Source of the DNA: Rathayibacter sp. SW19
GTDB lineage: Bacteria > Actinomycetota > Actinomycetes > Actinomycetales > Microbacteriaceae
NCBI RefSeq assembly: GCF_030866825.1
Contig: NZ_CP133020.1
Coordinates: forward strand, 3,472,001-3,536,000
Length of the DNA: 64,000 bases
Direction: 5' to 3'
Below, piece after piece: positions 25,801-33,056 of this stretch. The stretch's first letter is position 1. The number at the start of each line of letters is the position of its first letter. The position numbers were made by a program, and so were the translations under genes. The notes beneath the pieces are model-generated. The model was not told where the DNA came from. It worked only from the letters and a program-made list of their open reading frames with translations, and searched no databases.

Positions 25801-26415
25801 CGTGCGGCGCTTGTGGAACACGGGCGTGATGTCACTGAGTCGATGCTCGCTGACCGAGCCGTCGCCGAGCAACAGTTGCACGGTCGGTGCCGCTTGCACG
25901 CCGATACGCTCAAGCTGTTCGGCGTAGGCGGCAAGTTGCAGCAGCGCCGTCACCCGCGCATGACGCGCCAGCTTCGTGTCTTGCACCAGGTAGCTGCCGT
26001 CAGGCTGTCGCACGATGAAGTCCGCGAAACCGATGAAAGCGATCGCGTCGTTCGACGCGCAGACGTTTGTACCACCGTCGTCGAAGAACGTGGCCTGGAA
26101 GACGACGTTCGCCCCGGCCGCGAACGCGCGATCAGTGTCACTGGCGACCGCATCCAGTGCCGCGCGGGACATCCGTTCGGGTCGAGGAATCTCCACGGTG
26201 CCCTCACCGAATTGCTCGCGGTAGCGTTCGAGAACCCGGTGTTCGTGCTCGTCGCCGAGTCGAGAGGTTCGCTCGTACATCGCATCTGGAACGGTCGCGA
26301 CGCGGTCGATGCGTCCAAGTTTTGCGTCGAGGGTGCGCAAGAAGGCGAACTCGCAGTTGGAGGCGGCGGTCAGATCGCTCGCGCTCGTGACCACTGTGTC
26401 GTCGAGCAGAAACAT
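22816..26415 (-). CDS. TM0106-family RecB-like nuclease fused to SF1 helicase
   Basis: A 1199-residue protein. The N-terminal half carries a RecB-like nuclease region with a clustered-cysteine segment (CGQCDACEAE, about residue 230), which may hold an Fe-S cluster, and the DIFFDFEGDPL/ LYPLVRNSF features of the TM0106 family exonuclease-like domain. The C-terminal half is an SF1 helicase: Walker A GPPGTGKTYLG near 816, Walker B LVIDEAGQFSLAS near 925, and DKFQGQEAVVAIVT motif V/VI near 1125. A strong AAGGAAAGG precedes the chosen start. It probably acts in DNA repair or processing, but the role is not established. It is not an obvious part of a defence island here. Confidence 0.88.
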   Translation of the reverse strand: MFLLDDTVVTSASDLTAASNCEFAFLRTLDAKLGRIDRVATVPDAMYERTSRLGDEHEHRVLERYREQFGEGTVEIPRPERMSRAALDAVASDTDRAFAAGANVVFQATFFDDGGTNVCASNDAIAFIGFADFIVRQPDGSYLVQDTKLARHARVTALLQLAAYAEQLERIGVQAAPTVQLLLGDGSVSEHRLSDITPVFHKRRTRLHRIIAERLADPNNAAVAWGDSRYAVCGQCDACEAEIQRTRDVLLVAGMRVTQRALLATAGIRTIDELAASAGSIDGIADKTLAGLRAQAALQTQAQPDAPPPLDIYNPAALAALPHPDAGDIFFDFEGDPLYTEGEISASAVGAAAGGSTAGAPTRWGLDYLFGLVETDERFRAFWAHDFEQEKTALRGFLDFLGERRRQHPGMHVYHYAAYERTHLLSLAARHGIGEDEVDGLLRDNVLVDLYPLVRNSFRVGSRSYSIKKLEPLYMGAELREGDVTNAADSITEYAQARELDAVGDTEAGQRMLDSIADYNRYDCVSTLRLRDWMLRHAAERGIRIGDGRSIEPPDDLEPSPLRDGLLALAARGEITGGAVGGHTAASGRRTADQTAAAFAAAAIDYHRREQKSFWWAHYARLIDPIEEWEDTRDVFVVEQATLERDWFREGRQRRNRRHLRLRGRLAPGSSIQPGDQAGPFLLYEYPGPFAVPGAEPGARTAREVTVLEMGDDGSFLIEELQPQDVEPYDALPSALTPAKPPPAGAQKPAIDEWAQTILDAQPGWPADPMTDILRRVPPRTQSGTLAEAASLEDRIAAVTASALELDQSYLAVQGPPGTGKTYLGAHAIAALVRDHRWKIGVVAQSHRVVETLLTAVVAAGLPAELVGKVPQRGSGTSSHTFTTLPQNGQLLFAVDNATTGFVVGGTAWDFSNPARVERHSLDLLVIDEAGQFSLASTIAASASANNLLLLGDPQQLPQVSQGTHPEPVDQSALGWVSAGHDVLPPNLGYFLAETRRMHPALTAPVSRLSYEGRLRAHPVASTRELAGVAPGLHVVPVEHEGNATSSPEEAQVVVETVRSVLGSGWSDPTEGRSGEPLTEADLIVVTPYNAQLWCVRDALAAAGFHDIRVGTVDKFQGQEAVVAIVTLAASAAVDVPRGLGFLIMKNRLNVAISRAQWAAYLIYSPHLTEALPVTPDAVAELSAFITLVEQPESVAVAS

Positions 26416-26497
26416 CGGCGCCCTTTCCTTGCATGTTGTGTCGAGCGTAACCGGAGCCGCCGACATGGCGACCTGCGGTCACCGATGCCGTCAGGGC

Positions 26498-26530
26498 GGC
26501 ACGGCGATGGCACGGCGATGGCACGGTGGC
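26498..26530. repeat. 11-bp tandem array, three units
   Basis: GGCACGGCGAT occurs at 26498 and 26509 with a variant (GGCACGGTGGC) at 26520, followed by a GGC-rich run up to about 26570. It lies between the vapC stop and the nuclease/helicase start. Such short arrays recur at gene boundaries in this window. Confidence 0.65.
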
Positions 26531-26567
26531 GGCACGAGGACGGCATTGCGACGGCGGCGGCGGCGGG

Positions 26568-26981
26568 TCAGACCTGAATAATCTCAGGCCCGCCCAGTTC
26601 GGTCAACACCTCGAAGTCGCGATCCTGAGTCACGACCGCAAGGCCGTGCGCCAATGCGATGGATGCGATCCACAGGTGGTTGACGTTGACCCGCAGTCCC
26701 GCTTCACGAAGCCGAAACCGCAGCATCGCCCAGTGCCCGGCCGCGTCCGCATCCACCGGAAACGCGTCGATGTCCGCGATCGCTTCGAGCGTTTTCAATC
26801 GCACAGCGCGCGTCGCGGTGTCCGGCGCTGCGTGCACGCCGACGCGCAACTCGGCCAGCGTGATCACGGAAATGAACGACTCGTCGGGCAATGCGGCCGT
26901 ATCCAACGGTCGACCGCTTTCCGACGCGATGAACACGCTGGTGTCGAGGAGTGCCTGGCTTGCCGCCGAACCCGCTTTCAT
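26568..26981 (-). CDS. vapC: VapC-type PIN-domain toxin with altered active site
   Basis: A 137-residue PIN-domain protein. D13 (LLDTSVFI), E44 (TLAELRVGV) and the C-terminal D120/D122 (VTQDRDF) are in place. However, the conserved acidic position normally found in the N-D-x-W-I-A segment is His102 (VNHLWIASIA). PIN RNases need four acidic residues for metal binding, so activity may be reduced or lost. The antitoxin gene upstream overlaps by 4 bp. Length and the remaining motifs are otherwise normal. Confidence 0.85.
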   Translation of the reverse strand: MKAGSAASQALLDTSVFIASESGRPLDTAALPDESFISVITLAELRVGVHAAPDTATRAVRLKTLEAIADIDAFPVDADAAGHWAMLRFRLREAGLRVNVNHLWIASIALAHGLAVVTQDRDFEVLTELGGPEIIQV

Positions 26982-27235
26982 CGGAGCGGTCCGAGATCGT
27001 CGGTCGTATCTCCGGCGAGCATCGCAAGATCGTCGCGGAGTGCTGCATCCGCTGGAGCCGAAAGAATCCGCAGCAAATCCGCACGACGGATGCTGGCGCG
27101 CTTGGCAGCACTCACCGGCACGACCTCGGCGGCGGGAACCCCGTAGGACGTGATGATGACCCGCTCGCCCGACTCAACGGTGCGCAGCACATCGGCCGTG
27201 CGGTTGCGCAATTCGCGTGCCGACACGTTGACCAT
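26978..27235 (-). CDS. vapB: Phd/YefM-type antitoxin
   Basis: An 85-residue antitoxin. The N-terminal fold, MVNVSARELRNRTADVLRTVESGERVIITSYGVPAAEVVPV, is the Phd/YefM DNA-binding and dimerisation domain. The tail after residue 50 would bind the toxin. It is translated just before the PIN toxin (ATGA overlap). Upstream, three TGTAGC/GCTACA repeats at one-helical-turn spacing look like its operator. Confidence 0.87.
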   Translation of the reverse strand: MVNVSARELRNRTADVLRTVESGERVIITSYGVPAAEVVPVSAAKRASIRRADLLRILSAPADAALRDDLAMLAGDTTDDLGPLR

Positions 27236-27243
27236 GCTTCAAT

Positions 27244-27270
27244 TGTAGCGCACTTGTAGCACACTGTAGC
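27244..27270 (-). promoter_or_regulatory. Candidate operator of the second vapBC
   Basis: GCTACA (minus strand) occurs three times at 27244-27249, 27255-27260 and 27265-27270, with periods of 11 and 10 bp. The same face of the helix is therefore presented three times just upstream of the antitoxin start. This fits cooperative antitoxin binding. There is no inverted repeat comparable to the first vapBC operator. Confidence 0.45.
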
Positions 27271-27318
27271 CGTTGATTCTACGGCCCGCCCGTCGGGTGG
27301 CGGCATCTGCGGGAGCGC

Positions 27319-27732
27319 CTACGCGTAGTCATCGGGCGCGAACCAGCGCACACCGCTTCGATGGCTGATCAACTGTGCCCGCAACGCGATCCTCCGATCT
27401 TCGCAGGCATCAGACATCGCACGAGCCCAGGCGTGATCTGCCGGCGTGAAGCGCTCGCTGCCGCGCCGCTCCCAGATCAGGATCACGTGCGCGGCATCCA
27501 GGTCGTCCATCAACTGGTTGATCATCGACGTCAGCGCCTCGGCCTCCCCAATGCCCGGGCTGGTCGGATAGTCCTCTATCGGCACCAACACCTTCAGCTG
27601 AATGTCGTCGCTGTCCGTGAACATCAACCACAGCGATCGTCGACAGGCGTGGCCGATGAGCGCCGCCACGCGCTCCTCGATCTCCGCACCGGTCACGATC
27701 GGTTTTTGTGCCGCCTCTGCGGCCGAAATCAT
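27319..27732 (-). CDS. Conserved protein of unknown function
   Basis: A 137-residue protein beginning MISAAEAAQKPIVTGAEIEERVAALIG. It has a beta/alpha pattern with LWLMFTDSDDIQLKVLVPIEDYP and AHVILIWERRG, suggesting a small soluble domain. No family is recognised. Two in-frame ATG codons (27738 and 27732) are possible; GAGG lies at a proper distance only from the second. A GST-type gene is divergent about 135 bp away. Confidence 0.6.
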   Translation of the reverse strand: MISAAEAAQKPIVTGAEIEERVAALIGHACRRSLWLMFTDSDDIQLKVLVPIEDYPTSPGIGEAEALTSMINQLMDDLDAAHVILIWERRGSERFTPADHAWARAMSDACEDRRIALRAQLISHRSGVRWFAPDDYA

Positions 27733-27869
27733 CGTCATAACCTCGATGCTGCCGCGTCAGCCACAAGCGCGGGCGAGCAGCATCCAAATCTGTGCAGAAG
27801 TCGCGAGTGCTGCACCTGTGGATAACCGGCACCGACGCATCCGCTCGCCTGGAGACTTACGCTGGAGTC

Positions 27870-28892
27870 ATGAGCGCAAACGACAGCACCGCCGCCTACG
27901 TCGAGCCTGGTCACGAATACACGCGCGACACCAACTACATCGAAGACCGCATCACGCGTGATGGCCGGGACGGCTGGCCGGTCGAGGCAGGGCGCTATCG
28001 CCTTGTCGCCGCACGCGCGTGCCCGTGGGCCAATCGCACGGTGATCGCGCGCCGGCTGCTCGGCCTCGAAGGCGCGATTTCACTCGGGATGCCGGGCCCC
28101 ACCCACGATCAGCGCAGCTGGACCTTCGACCTCGACCCGGGCGGGCTCGACCCTGTGCTCGGCATCGAACGCCTGCAGCAGGCCTTCTTCGCGCGCTTTC
28201 CCGACTACCCACGCGGTATCACGGTGCCGGCGATCGTGGATGTTCCGAGCGGCAAGGTCGTGACCAACAACTTTCCGCAGATCACGATCGACTTCGAAAC
28301 CGAATGGACCGCCTTCCACCGGCCCGGAGCCCCCGACCTGTACCCGGATGCGCTGCGCGGCGAGATCGACGCGGTCAACGACGTGGTCTTCCGCGACGTG
28401 AACAACGGGGTGTATCGGGCCGGGTTCGCGGGTTCCCAAGAAGCATACGAGCGCGCGTATATACGGCTGTTCGACCGGCTCGACTGGCTTGAGGAGCGGC
28501 TGACGAACCAGCGCTATCTCGTCGGCGACACGATCACCGAAGCGGACATCCGTTTGTTCACCACGCTTGCGCGCTTCGACGCCGTCTATCACGGGCATTT
28601 CAAGTGCAACCGCAACAAGCTGACCGAAATGCCTGTGCTGTGGGCGTATGCACGCGACCTGTTCCAGACGCCCGGCTTCGGCGACACGATCGACTTCGTG
28701 CAGATCAAACAGCATTACTACATGGTGCACACGGACATCAATCCGACGCGGATCGTGCCCCTCGGTCCGGATGTCGCCGGCTGGCTCACCCCGCACGGTC
28801 GCGCTGCGCTCGGCGGGCGTCCGTTCGGCGACGGCACCCCGCCAGGGCCGCCCATCCCGGGCGAGCGAGTACCTGCCGCCAACGGCGCGTAG
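27870..28892 (+). CDS. Glutathionyl-hydroquinone reductase-like transferase
   Basis: A 340-residue xenobiotic-type glutathione transferase (Xi class/YqjG). The N-terminal thioredoxin fold carries the redox motif ACPWANR at about 53-59, with its single nucleophilic Cys. The helical C-terminal domain shows the family's YLVGDTITEADIRLF, FKCNRNKL and HYYMVHTDINPTRIVP motifs. In proteobacteria it reduces S-glutathionyl-hydroquinones. Actinobacteria generally use mycothiol, so an S-mycothiolyl or gamma-glutamylcysteine adduct may be the real substrate (inference). GGAG sits 3 bp upstream of the chosen ATG at 27870. Confidence 0.87.
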   Translation: MSANDSTAAYVEPGHEYTRDTNYIEDRITRDGRDGWPVEAGRYRLVAARACPWANRTVIARRLLGLEGAISLGMPGPTHDQRSWTFDLDPGGLDPVLGIERLQQAFFARFPDYPRGITVPAIVDVPSGKVVTNNFPQITIDFETEWTAFHRPGAPDLYPDALRGEIDAVNDVVFRDVNNGVYRAGFAGSQEAYERAYIRLFDRLDWLEERLTNQRYLVGDTITEADIRLFTTLARFDAVYHGHFKCNRNKLTEMPVLWAYARDLFQTPGFGDTIDFVQIKQHYYMVHTDINPTRIVPLGPDVAGWLTPHGRAALGGRPFGDGTPPGPPIPGERVPAANGA

Positions 28893-29133
28893 CAAGGCAA
28901 AGTCCTGCCGCAACGGGTGGGTTCACGCTGGCCGGACATTCAACGGTGGCCCGGAGCTGCAACCGGTTGCCAGCCCGGGTAGGCGCCAAAAGTCTGGGCC
29001 AGCGTCAAGCCCGCTTGGCTAGTGAAACCGTGCCCGCCGCGTGGCGTTCACCTCCCGTTCGGGTTCGTCTGATCGAATGAGTCTTGCGAGTGCGTGCACC
29101 GCCAAGCACGTGCGTTACCCGAATGGACCCGTT

Positions 29134-30072
29134 GTGACCATCCGCACGGCCGAGTATCCGAGGCCGGATCACTTTCTTCTGCACCTCAGCGACACGCACC
29201 TCCTTGCGAACGGCGGTCGACTCTACGACACCGTCGACAGCACGCAGCATCTGCAAGCGGTGTTCGACGAGCTCGAAGCGTCGCGTGGTCACCCGGAGGC
29301 CATCATCTTCACCGGCGACCTCGCAGACAAAGGCGAACCGGATGCCTATCGTCGCCTCCGCGACATCGTCGAGCCGGCCGCCGCGCGGCTCGGCGGCGAA
29401 CTGATCTGGGTGATGGGTAACCACGACGACCGGGCCGCATTCCGAGCCGGATTGTTCGACGAGGTGCCGACCATGCGCCCGGTCGACCGTGTATACGACG
29501 TCAACGGGCTTCGTGTGATCACCCTCGACACGACAGTGCCCGGCGAGCACCACGGCGAAATCACCGGCGACCAGCTCGACTGGCTGGCCGAAGAACTCGC
29601 GTCGCCGGCACCTCACGGCACCATACTGGCCATGCATCATCCGCCGGTGCCGTGCGTGCTCGACCTGTCGGTCAGCGTCGAGTTGCGCGACCAGGCGGGC
29701 CTCGCCGAGGTGCTCGAAGGAACGGATGTCCGCAGCATCCTGGCCGGACACCTGCACTATTCGTCGAGTGCGACTTTCGCGGGCATCCCGGTGTCTGTCG
29801 CATCGGCCACCTGTTACACGCAAGATCTGAACGTGCCGGTCGGCGGCACGCGCGGCCGCGACGGCGCGTGTGCGTTCAACCTGGTACACGTGTACCCCGG
29901 CACCGTGTTGCACTCAGTGGTGCCGCTTGGCGCGTACCAAGCGCTCGAATACATCGATGCCGCCGAGACTGAGCGCAGGCTGCGGGAGTCCGGCATCCGC
30001 ATCGTGGATCGGATCAACGCGCCGGTGCATCCGGAGCCGCCCTACACGATGCCGGTGCCGGTGCTGACCTGA
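29134..30072 (+). CDS. cpdA: Cyclic nucleotide phosphodiesterase, Rv0805/CpdA type
   Basis: A 312-residue class III phosphodiesterase resembling M. tuberculosis Rv0805. Dimetal motifs are present: HLSDTHLL, FTGDLADKGEP, MGNHDDR, AMHHPPVP and AGHLHYSS. Near-identical family stretches include GIPVSVASATCYTQDL and GTDVRSILAGHLHY. The family hydrolyses 3',5'-cAMP and more strongly 2',3'-cAMP. The GTG start at 29134 was chosen because it aligns with the Rv0805 N-terminus (xxRTAEYPRPDHFLLH). An upstream ATG at 29077 is possible but would add an unrelated leader. It is convergent with the valine operon. Confidence 0.88.
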   Translation: MTIRTAEYPRPDHFLLHLSDTHLLANGGRLYDTVDSTQHLQAVFDELEASRGHPEAIIFTGDLADKGEPDAYRRLRDIVEPAAARLGGELIWVMGNHDDRAAFRAGLFDEVPTMRPVDRVYDVNGLRVITLDTTVPGEHHGEITGDQLDWLAEELASPAPHGTILAMHHPPVPCVLDLSVSVELRDQAGLAEVLEGTDVRSILAGHLHYSSSATFAGIPVSVASATCYTQDLNVPVGGTRGRDGACAFNLVHVYPGTVLHSVVPLGAYQALEYIDAAETERRLRESGIRIVDRINAPVHPEPPYTMPVPVLT

Positions 30073-30088
30073 CTCCGTTCGCCGACGC

Positions 30089-30940
30089 TCAGCTGTTGGT
30101 GAAGTGCGGCGGCCGCTTCTCGATGAACGCTTGCATGCCCTCGCGGCGATCGTCGAGGTCGAACAAGCCGTTGAAGGCTTGCCGTTCGAAGCGCACGCCC
30201 TCGGCGAGTGTGGATTCGAACGCGACCGATACCGCCTCTTTGGCCGCATAGACGACTGGCAAAGAGAGCGCGGCGATGCTGGCCGCAACCTCGAGCGCCT
30301 CGTCGAGCAACCTGTCGGCGGGCACCACGCGCGAAACCAACCCGCAGCGCTCTGCCTCGTCGGCATTCATCGTGCGACCGGTAAGGATCAGATCCATCGC
30401 CTTCGCCTTGCCGACAGCGCGCGTGAGGCGCTGCGTTCCGCCCATCCCGGGGATCGCACCGATCTTCACCTCGGGTTGGCCAAAACGCGCGGTGTCGGCG
30501 GCGATGATGATGTCGCACATCATCGCAACCTCGCAGCCGCCGCCGAGCGCATAGCCCGCAACGGCCGCGACCGTCGGAGTGCGAATCCCCGAGAACGCCT
30601 TCCACACCTCGAAGATCCCGCCCATCGTGAGCTCTCGGTGAGTCTTGGCGGCGAGCTCGGCGATGTCCGCACCGGCGGCGAAGGCGCGCTCTGAGCCCGT
30701 GATCACGATCGCGCCGATCTCCTCGTCTGCGTCCATGGCGAGTGCCACCCCGATGATCTCGCGCCGGAGCACCTCGTTCAGCGCGTTCAACGCTTCGGGG
30801 CGATTGAGCGTGATCACGCCGACTCGTCCATGGCGCGCGACCAGGATGCCCTCGTAGGCAGCGTTCTCATAGGCAGCGTTTTGATAGGCAGCGTTCTGAG
30901 CCGCGGCGGTCCCAGCCGTGGCGCCTTGGTCGTCGCTCAC
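30089..30940 (-). CDS. Enoyl-CoA hydratase (crotonase family)
   Basis: A 283-residue crotonase-fold protein with the oxyanion-hole stretch GSERAFAAGADIAEL and the second GYALGGGCEVAMMCDIII, and the PEVKIGAIPGMGGTQRL motif whose glutamates do catalysis. It is the last gene of a five-gene operon and overlaps mmsB by 4 bp. In valine breakdown it would hydrate methacrylyl-CoA to 3-hydroxyisobutyryl-CoA. The N-terminus carries a 15-bp tandem repeat (30851-30895) encoding QNAAYQNAAYENAAYEG, a tail unusual for the family. Confidence 0.88.
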   Translation of the reverse strand: MSDDQGATAGTAAAQNAAYQNAAYENAAYEGILVARHGRVGVITLNRPEALNALNEVLRREIIGVALAMDADEEIGAIVITGSERAFAAGADIAELAAKTHRELTMGGIFEVWKAFSGIRTPTVAAVAGYALGGGCEVAMMCDIIIAADTARFGQPEVKIGAIPGMGGTQRLTRAVGKAKAMDLILTGRTMNADEAERCGLVSRVVPADRLLDEALEVAASIAALSLPVVYAAKEAVSVAFESTLAEGVRFERQAFNGLFDLDDRREGMQAFIEKRPPHFTNS

Positions 30941-31908
30941 TGTTCCCCACTCTCCCCGCTGCTGACGCGGATGTCGTTGATGATTCCCGAGAAATCGAGC
31001 GCGGCCCCTTCTCCCGCGGCAAAGCGCTCGTACATTGCGCTTGCCACCGTGCCGAGTTGTGCGTCCACGCCCGTCGCCTCGATCGCCCGTGAGGCGAGAC
31101 CTAAGTCCTTGGCCATGAGTGCACCCGCGAATCCTGGCTGATAGTCATGATTGGCCGGGCTCGTCGGCACCGGCCCGGGCACCGGGCAGTTCGTCGTCAG
31201 TGCCCAGCACTGCCCGGACGCGTTCGAAGCGACATCGAAAAGCGCGTCATGGGTCAGGCCCAGCCGCTCACCCAGCACGAAGGCCTCGCTCACCGCGATC
31301 ATCGAGATGCCGAGAATGAGGTTGTTGCAGATCTTCGCGGCCTGGCCGAGCCCCGGGCCACCACAGTGCACGATGCGTTTTCCCATGGCCGCAAGAATCG
31401 GTTGTGCGACTGCGAAGTCGTCATCGCTTGCACCCACCATGAATGCCAACGTTGCCGCGGTCGCGCCGACGACGCCGCCAGAGACGGGTGCATCGATGTT
31501 GCGATGGCCGGCAGCCACAGCGAGTTCGTGGGCACGTGTCGCGTCGTCCACCGCAATGGTCGAGGATTCGATGAACAGTGTGCCCGGCACGGCCGATTCG
31601 AGCAGGCCGGCCTCGCCCGCCTCACCCTGGTACGCCTCGAGCACATGCCGACCCGCCGGGAACATCGTGATGACGACGTCGGCCCCGCGCACCGCCTCAG
31701 CCGCCGTCGATGCCAGTGGGAATCCGCCCTGCTGCGCGGATTCCATCGCCGCCGGCGACACGTCGAAACCGATGACTCGGTAGCCCGCCTGCGCCAGATT
31801 GACGGCCATCGGCTCGCCCATGTGACCGAGCCCCAGAAAGGCGATTGTCGCCTTCGCGCCTGGTGCACTCGAATCTGTACCCGTCGAATCCGGGTTGGTC
31901 GCGTTCAT
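30937..31908 (-). CDS. mmsB: 3-hydroxyisobutyrate dehydrogenase
   Basis: A 323-residue beta-hydroxyacid dehydrogenase. The NAD-binding glycine loop is FLGLGHMGEPMA near residue 25. Substrate motifs include DAPVSGGVVGA and the catalytic Lys in GLGQAAKICNNLILG, and the extended C-terminal domain has KDLGLASRAIE. It oxidises 3-hydroxyisobutyrate to methylmalonate semialdehyde. The start at MNATNPDSTG follows GAGAGGA; the first 18 residues before the fold are low complexity. It lies 7 bp after the hydrolase gene and overlaps the crotonase gene, so all are co-transcribed. Confidence 0.9.
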   Translation of the reverse strand: MNATNPDSTGTDSSAPGAKATIAFLGLGHMGEPMAVNLAQAGYRVIGFDVSPAAMESAQQGGFPLASTAAEAVRGADVVITMFPAGRHVLEAYQGEAGEAGLLESAVPGTLFIESSTIAVDDATRAHELAVAAGHRNIDAPVSGGVVGATAATLAFMVGASDDDFAVAQPILAAMGKRIVHCGGPGLGQAAKICNNLILGISMIAVSEAFVLGERLGLTHDALFDVASNASGQCWALTTNCPVPGPVPTSPANHDYQPGFAGALMAKDLGLASRAIEATGVDAQLGTVASAMYERFAAGEGAALDFSGIINDIRVSSGESGEQ

Positions 31909-31915
31909 GCTCAGC

Positions 31916-33043
31916 TCATTCCTCTCCGTGTGCCCGACGGGCCCTTCGTGCGTCTGCAAGGCCGAGTTCGCGCTCTCCGAGCGGCTCGAAGAAGGCGGTG
32001 ACGGCGGCATCCGTTCTGGCCGGGATGTCGATTGGATCCCAGTGTGGGGCACGATCCTTGTCGATGACCTGTGCCCGCACGCCTTCCGCGAAGTCGTGCG
32101 CGGCAAACGCCCGCAGTGACACTCGGTTTTCCTGATCAAGCGCCGCTTCGAGACTGTCCAACTGCCGGGCGCGCCGAAGCGACTCGAGGGTGACAGCGAG
32201 CGCGGTCGGCGACTTCGATGCGATGCGCTCCGCAGCGGATGCCGCCGCACCCGCTGCCGCACCGCTCGCGGCATTCCCCGTCACTGCGGCGGGCTGCTTG
32301 CCCAATCGATGGAGAATCTCACCGGCCTCGTTGCCCGCGAACGCGACATCGATCCAACCGCGTTGCCCGGCCAGCGTTCCGGGCCCCGGCGTCGAGGCCA
32401 CGGCGGCGATCGCCGCGGTCGCATCGGCCGATTCCAAGCTCGCCACCAATTCGACAAGGCGTTCGCGCGGTACCAGATGGTCGGCCAGGCCGATGGCGAT
32501 CGCGTCCTCAGCATGCACCGTGCCGGCGGTGAGCGCGAGGAACGTTCCCAACTCACCGGGAGCGTGCGACAGCAGCCAGGTGCCACCAACATCGGGGACG
32601 AAGCCGATGCCGGTCTCAGGCATGCCGAGCGTGGATCGCTCTGTGACAACGCGGTGCGACCCGTGCGCCGACAGGCCGATGCCGCCGCCGAGAACGAGTC
32701 CGTCCATGATCGCGACGTACGGTTTGGGATACCGGGCGATGCTCGCGTTGAGACGATACTCATCCGCCCAGAACTGCGCGGCTGCTCGATCATCCCCCCG
32801 CACCGCGTCGCGATACAGCGACACGATATCGCCGCCGGCGCACAACCCGCGCTCACCCGCTCCGGTGAGCAGCACGGTCTGCACGCCAGCGTCGTCGCGC
32901 CACTCATCGAGCACGCGCTGGATCTCGACAACCATCCCGTGGGTCAGCGCATTGATCGCCTGCGGACGATTGAGTGTGATGTGCCCGAGGCGACCACTGC
33001 GCGTGAAGAGAACTTCCGCAGCTGCATTCTTGTGCGGCGTCAT
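31916..33043 (-). CDS. 3-hydroxyisobutyryl-CoA hydrolase
   Basis: A 375-residue crotonase-fold thioesterase of the HIBCH type, larger than simple hydratases. Signature segments are LTGAGERGLCAGGDIVSLY, KPYVAIMDGLVLGGGIGLSAHGSHRVVTERS, and the PETGIGFVPDVGGTW motif. The C-terminal SLRAFAAHDFAEGVRAQVIDKDRAPHWDP is typical. It releases CoA from 3-hydroxyisobutyryl-CoA. An Ala-rich insertion (GAAAGAAASAAE) sits near residue 275. It is operonic with the flanking genes, 7-13 bp apart. Confidence 0.88.
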   Translation of the reverse strand: MTPHKNAAAEVLFTRSGRLGHITLNRPQAINALTHGMVVEIQRVLDEWRDDAGVQTVLLTGAGERGLCAGGDIVSLYRDAVRGDDRAAAQFWADEYRLNASIARYPKPYVAIMDGLVLGGGIGLSAHGSHRVVTERSTLGMPETGIGFVPDVGGTWLLSHAPGELGTFLALTAGTVHAEDAIAIGLADHLVPRERLVELVASLESADATAAIAAVASTPGPGTLAGQRGWIDVAFAGNEAGEILHRLGKQPAAVTGNAASGAAAGAAASAAERIASKSPTALAVTLESLRRARQLDSLEAALDQENRVSLRAFAAHDFAEGVRAQVIDKDRAPHWDPIDIPARTDAAVTAFFEPLGERELGLADARRARRAHGEE

Positions 33044-33056
33044 GGATGCACGAACT

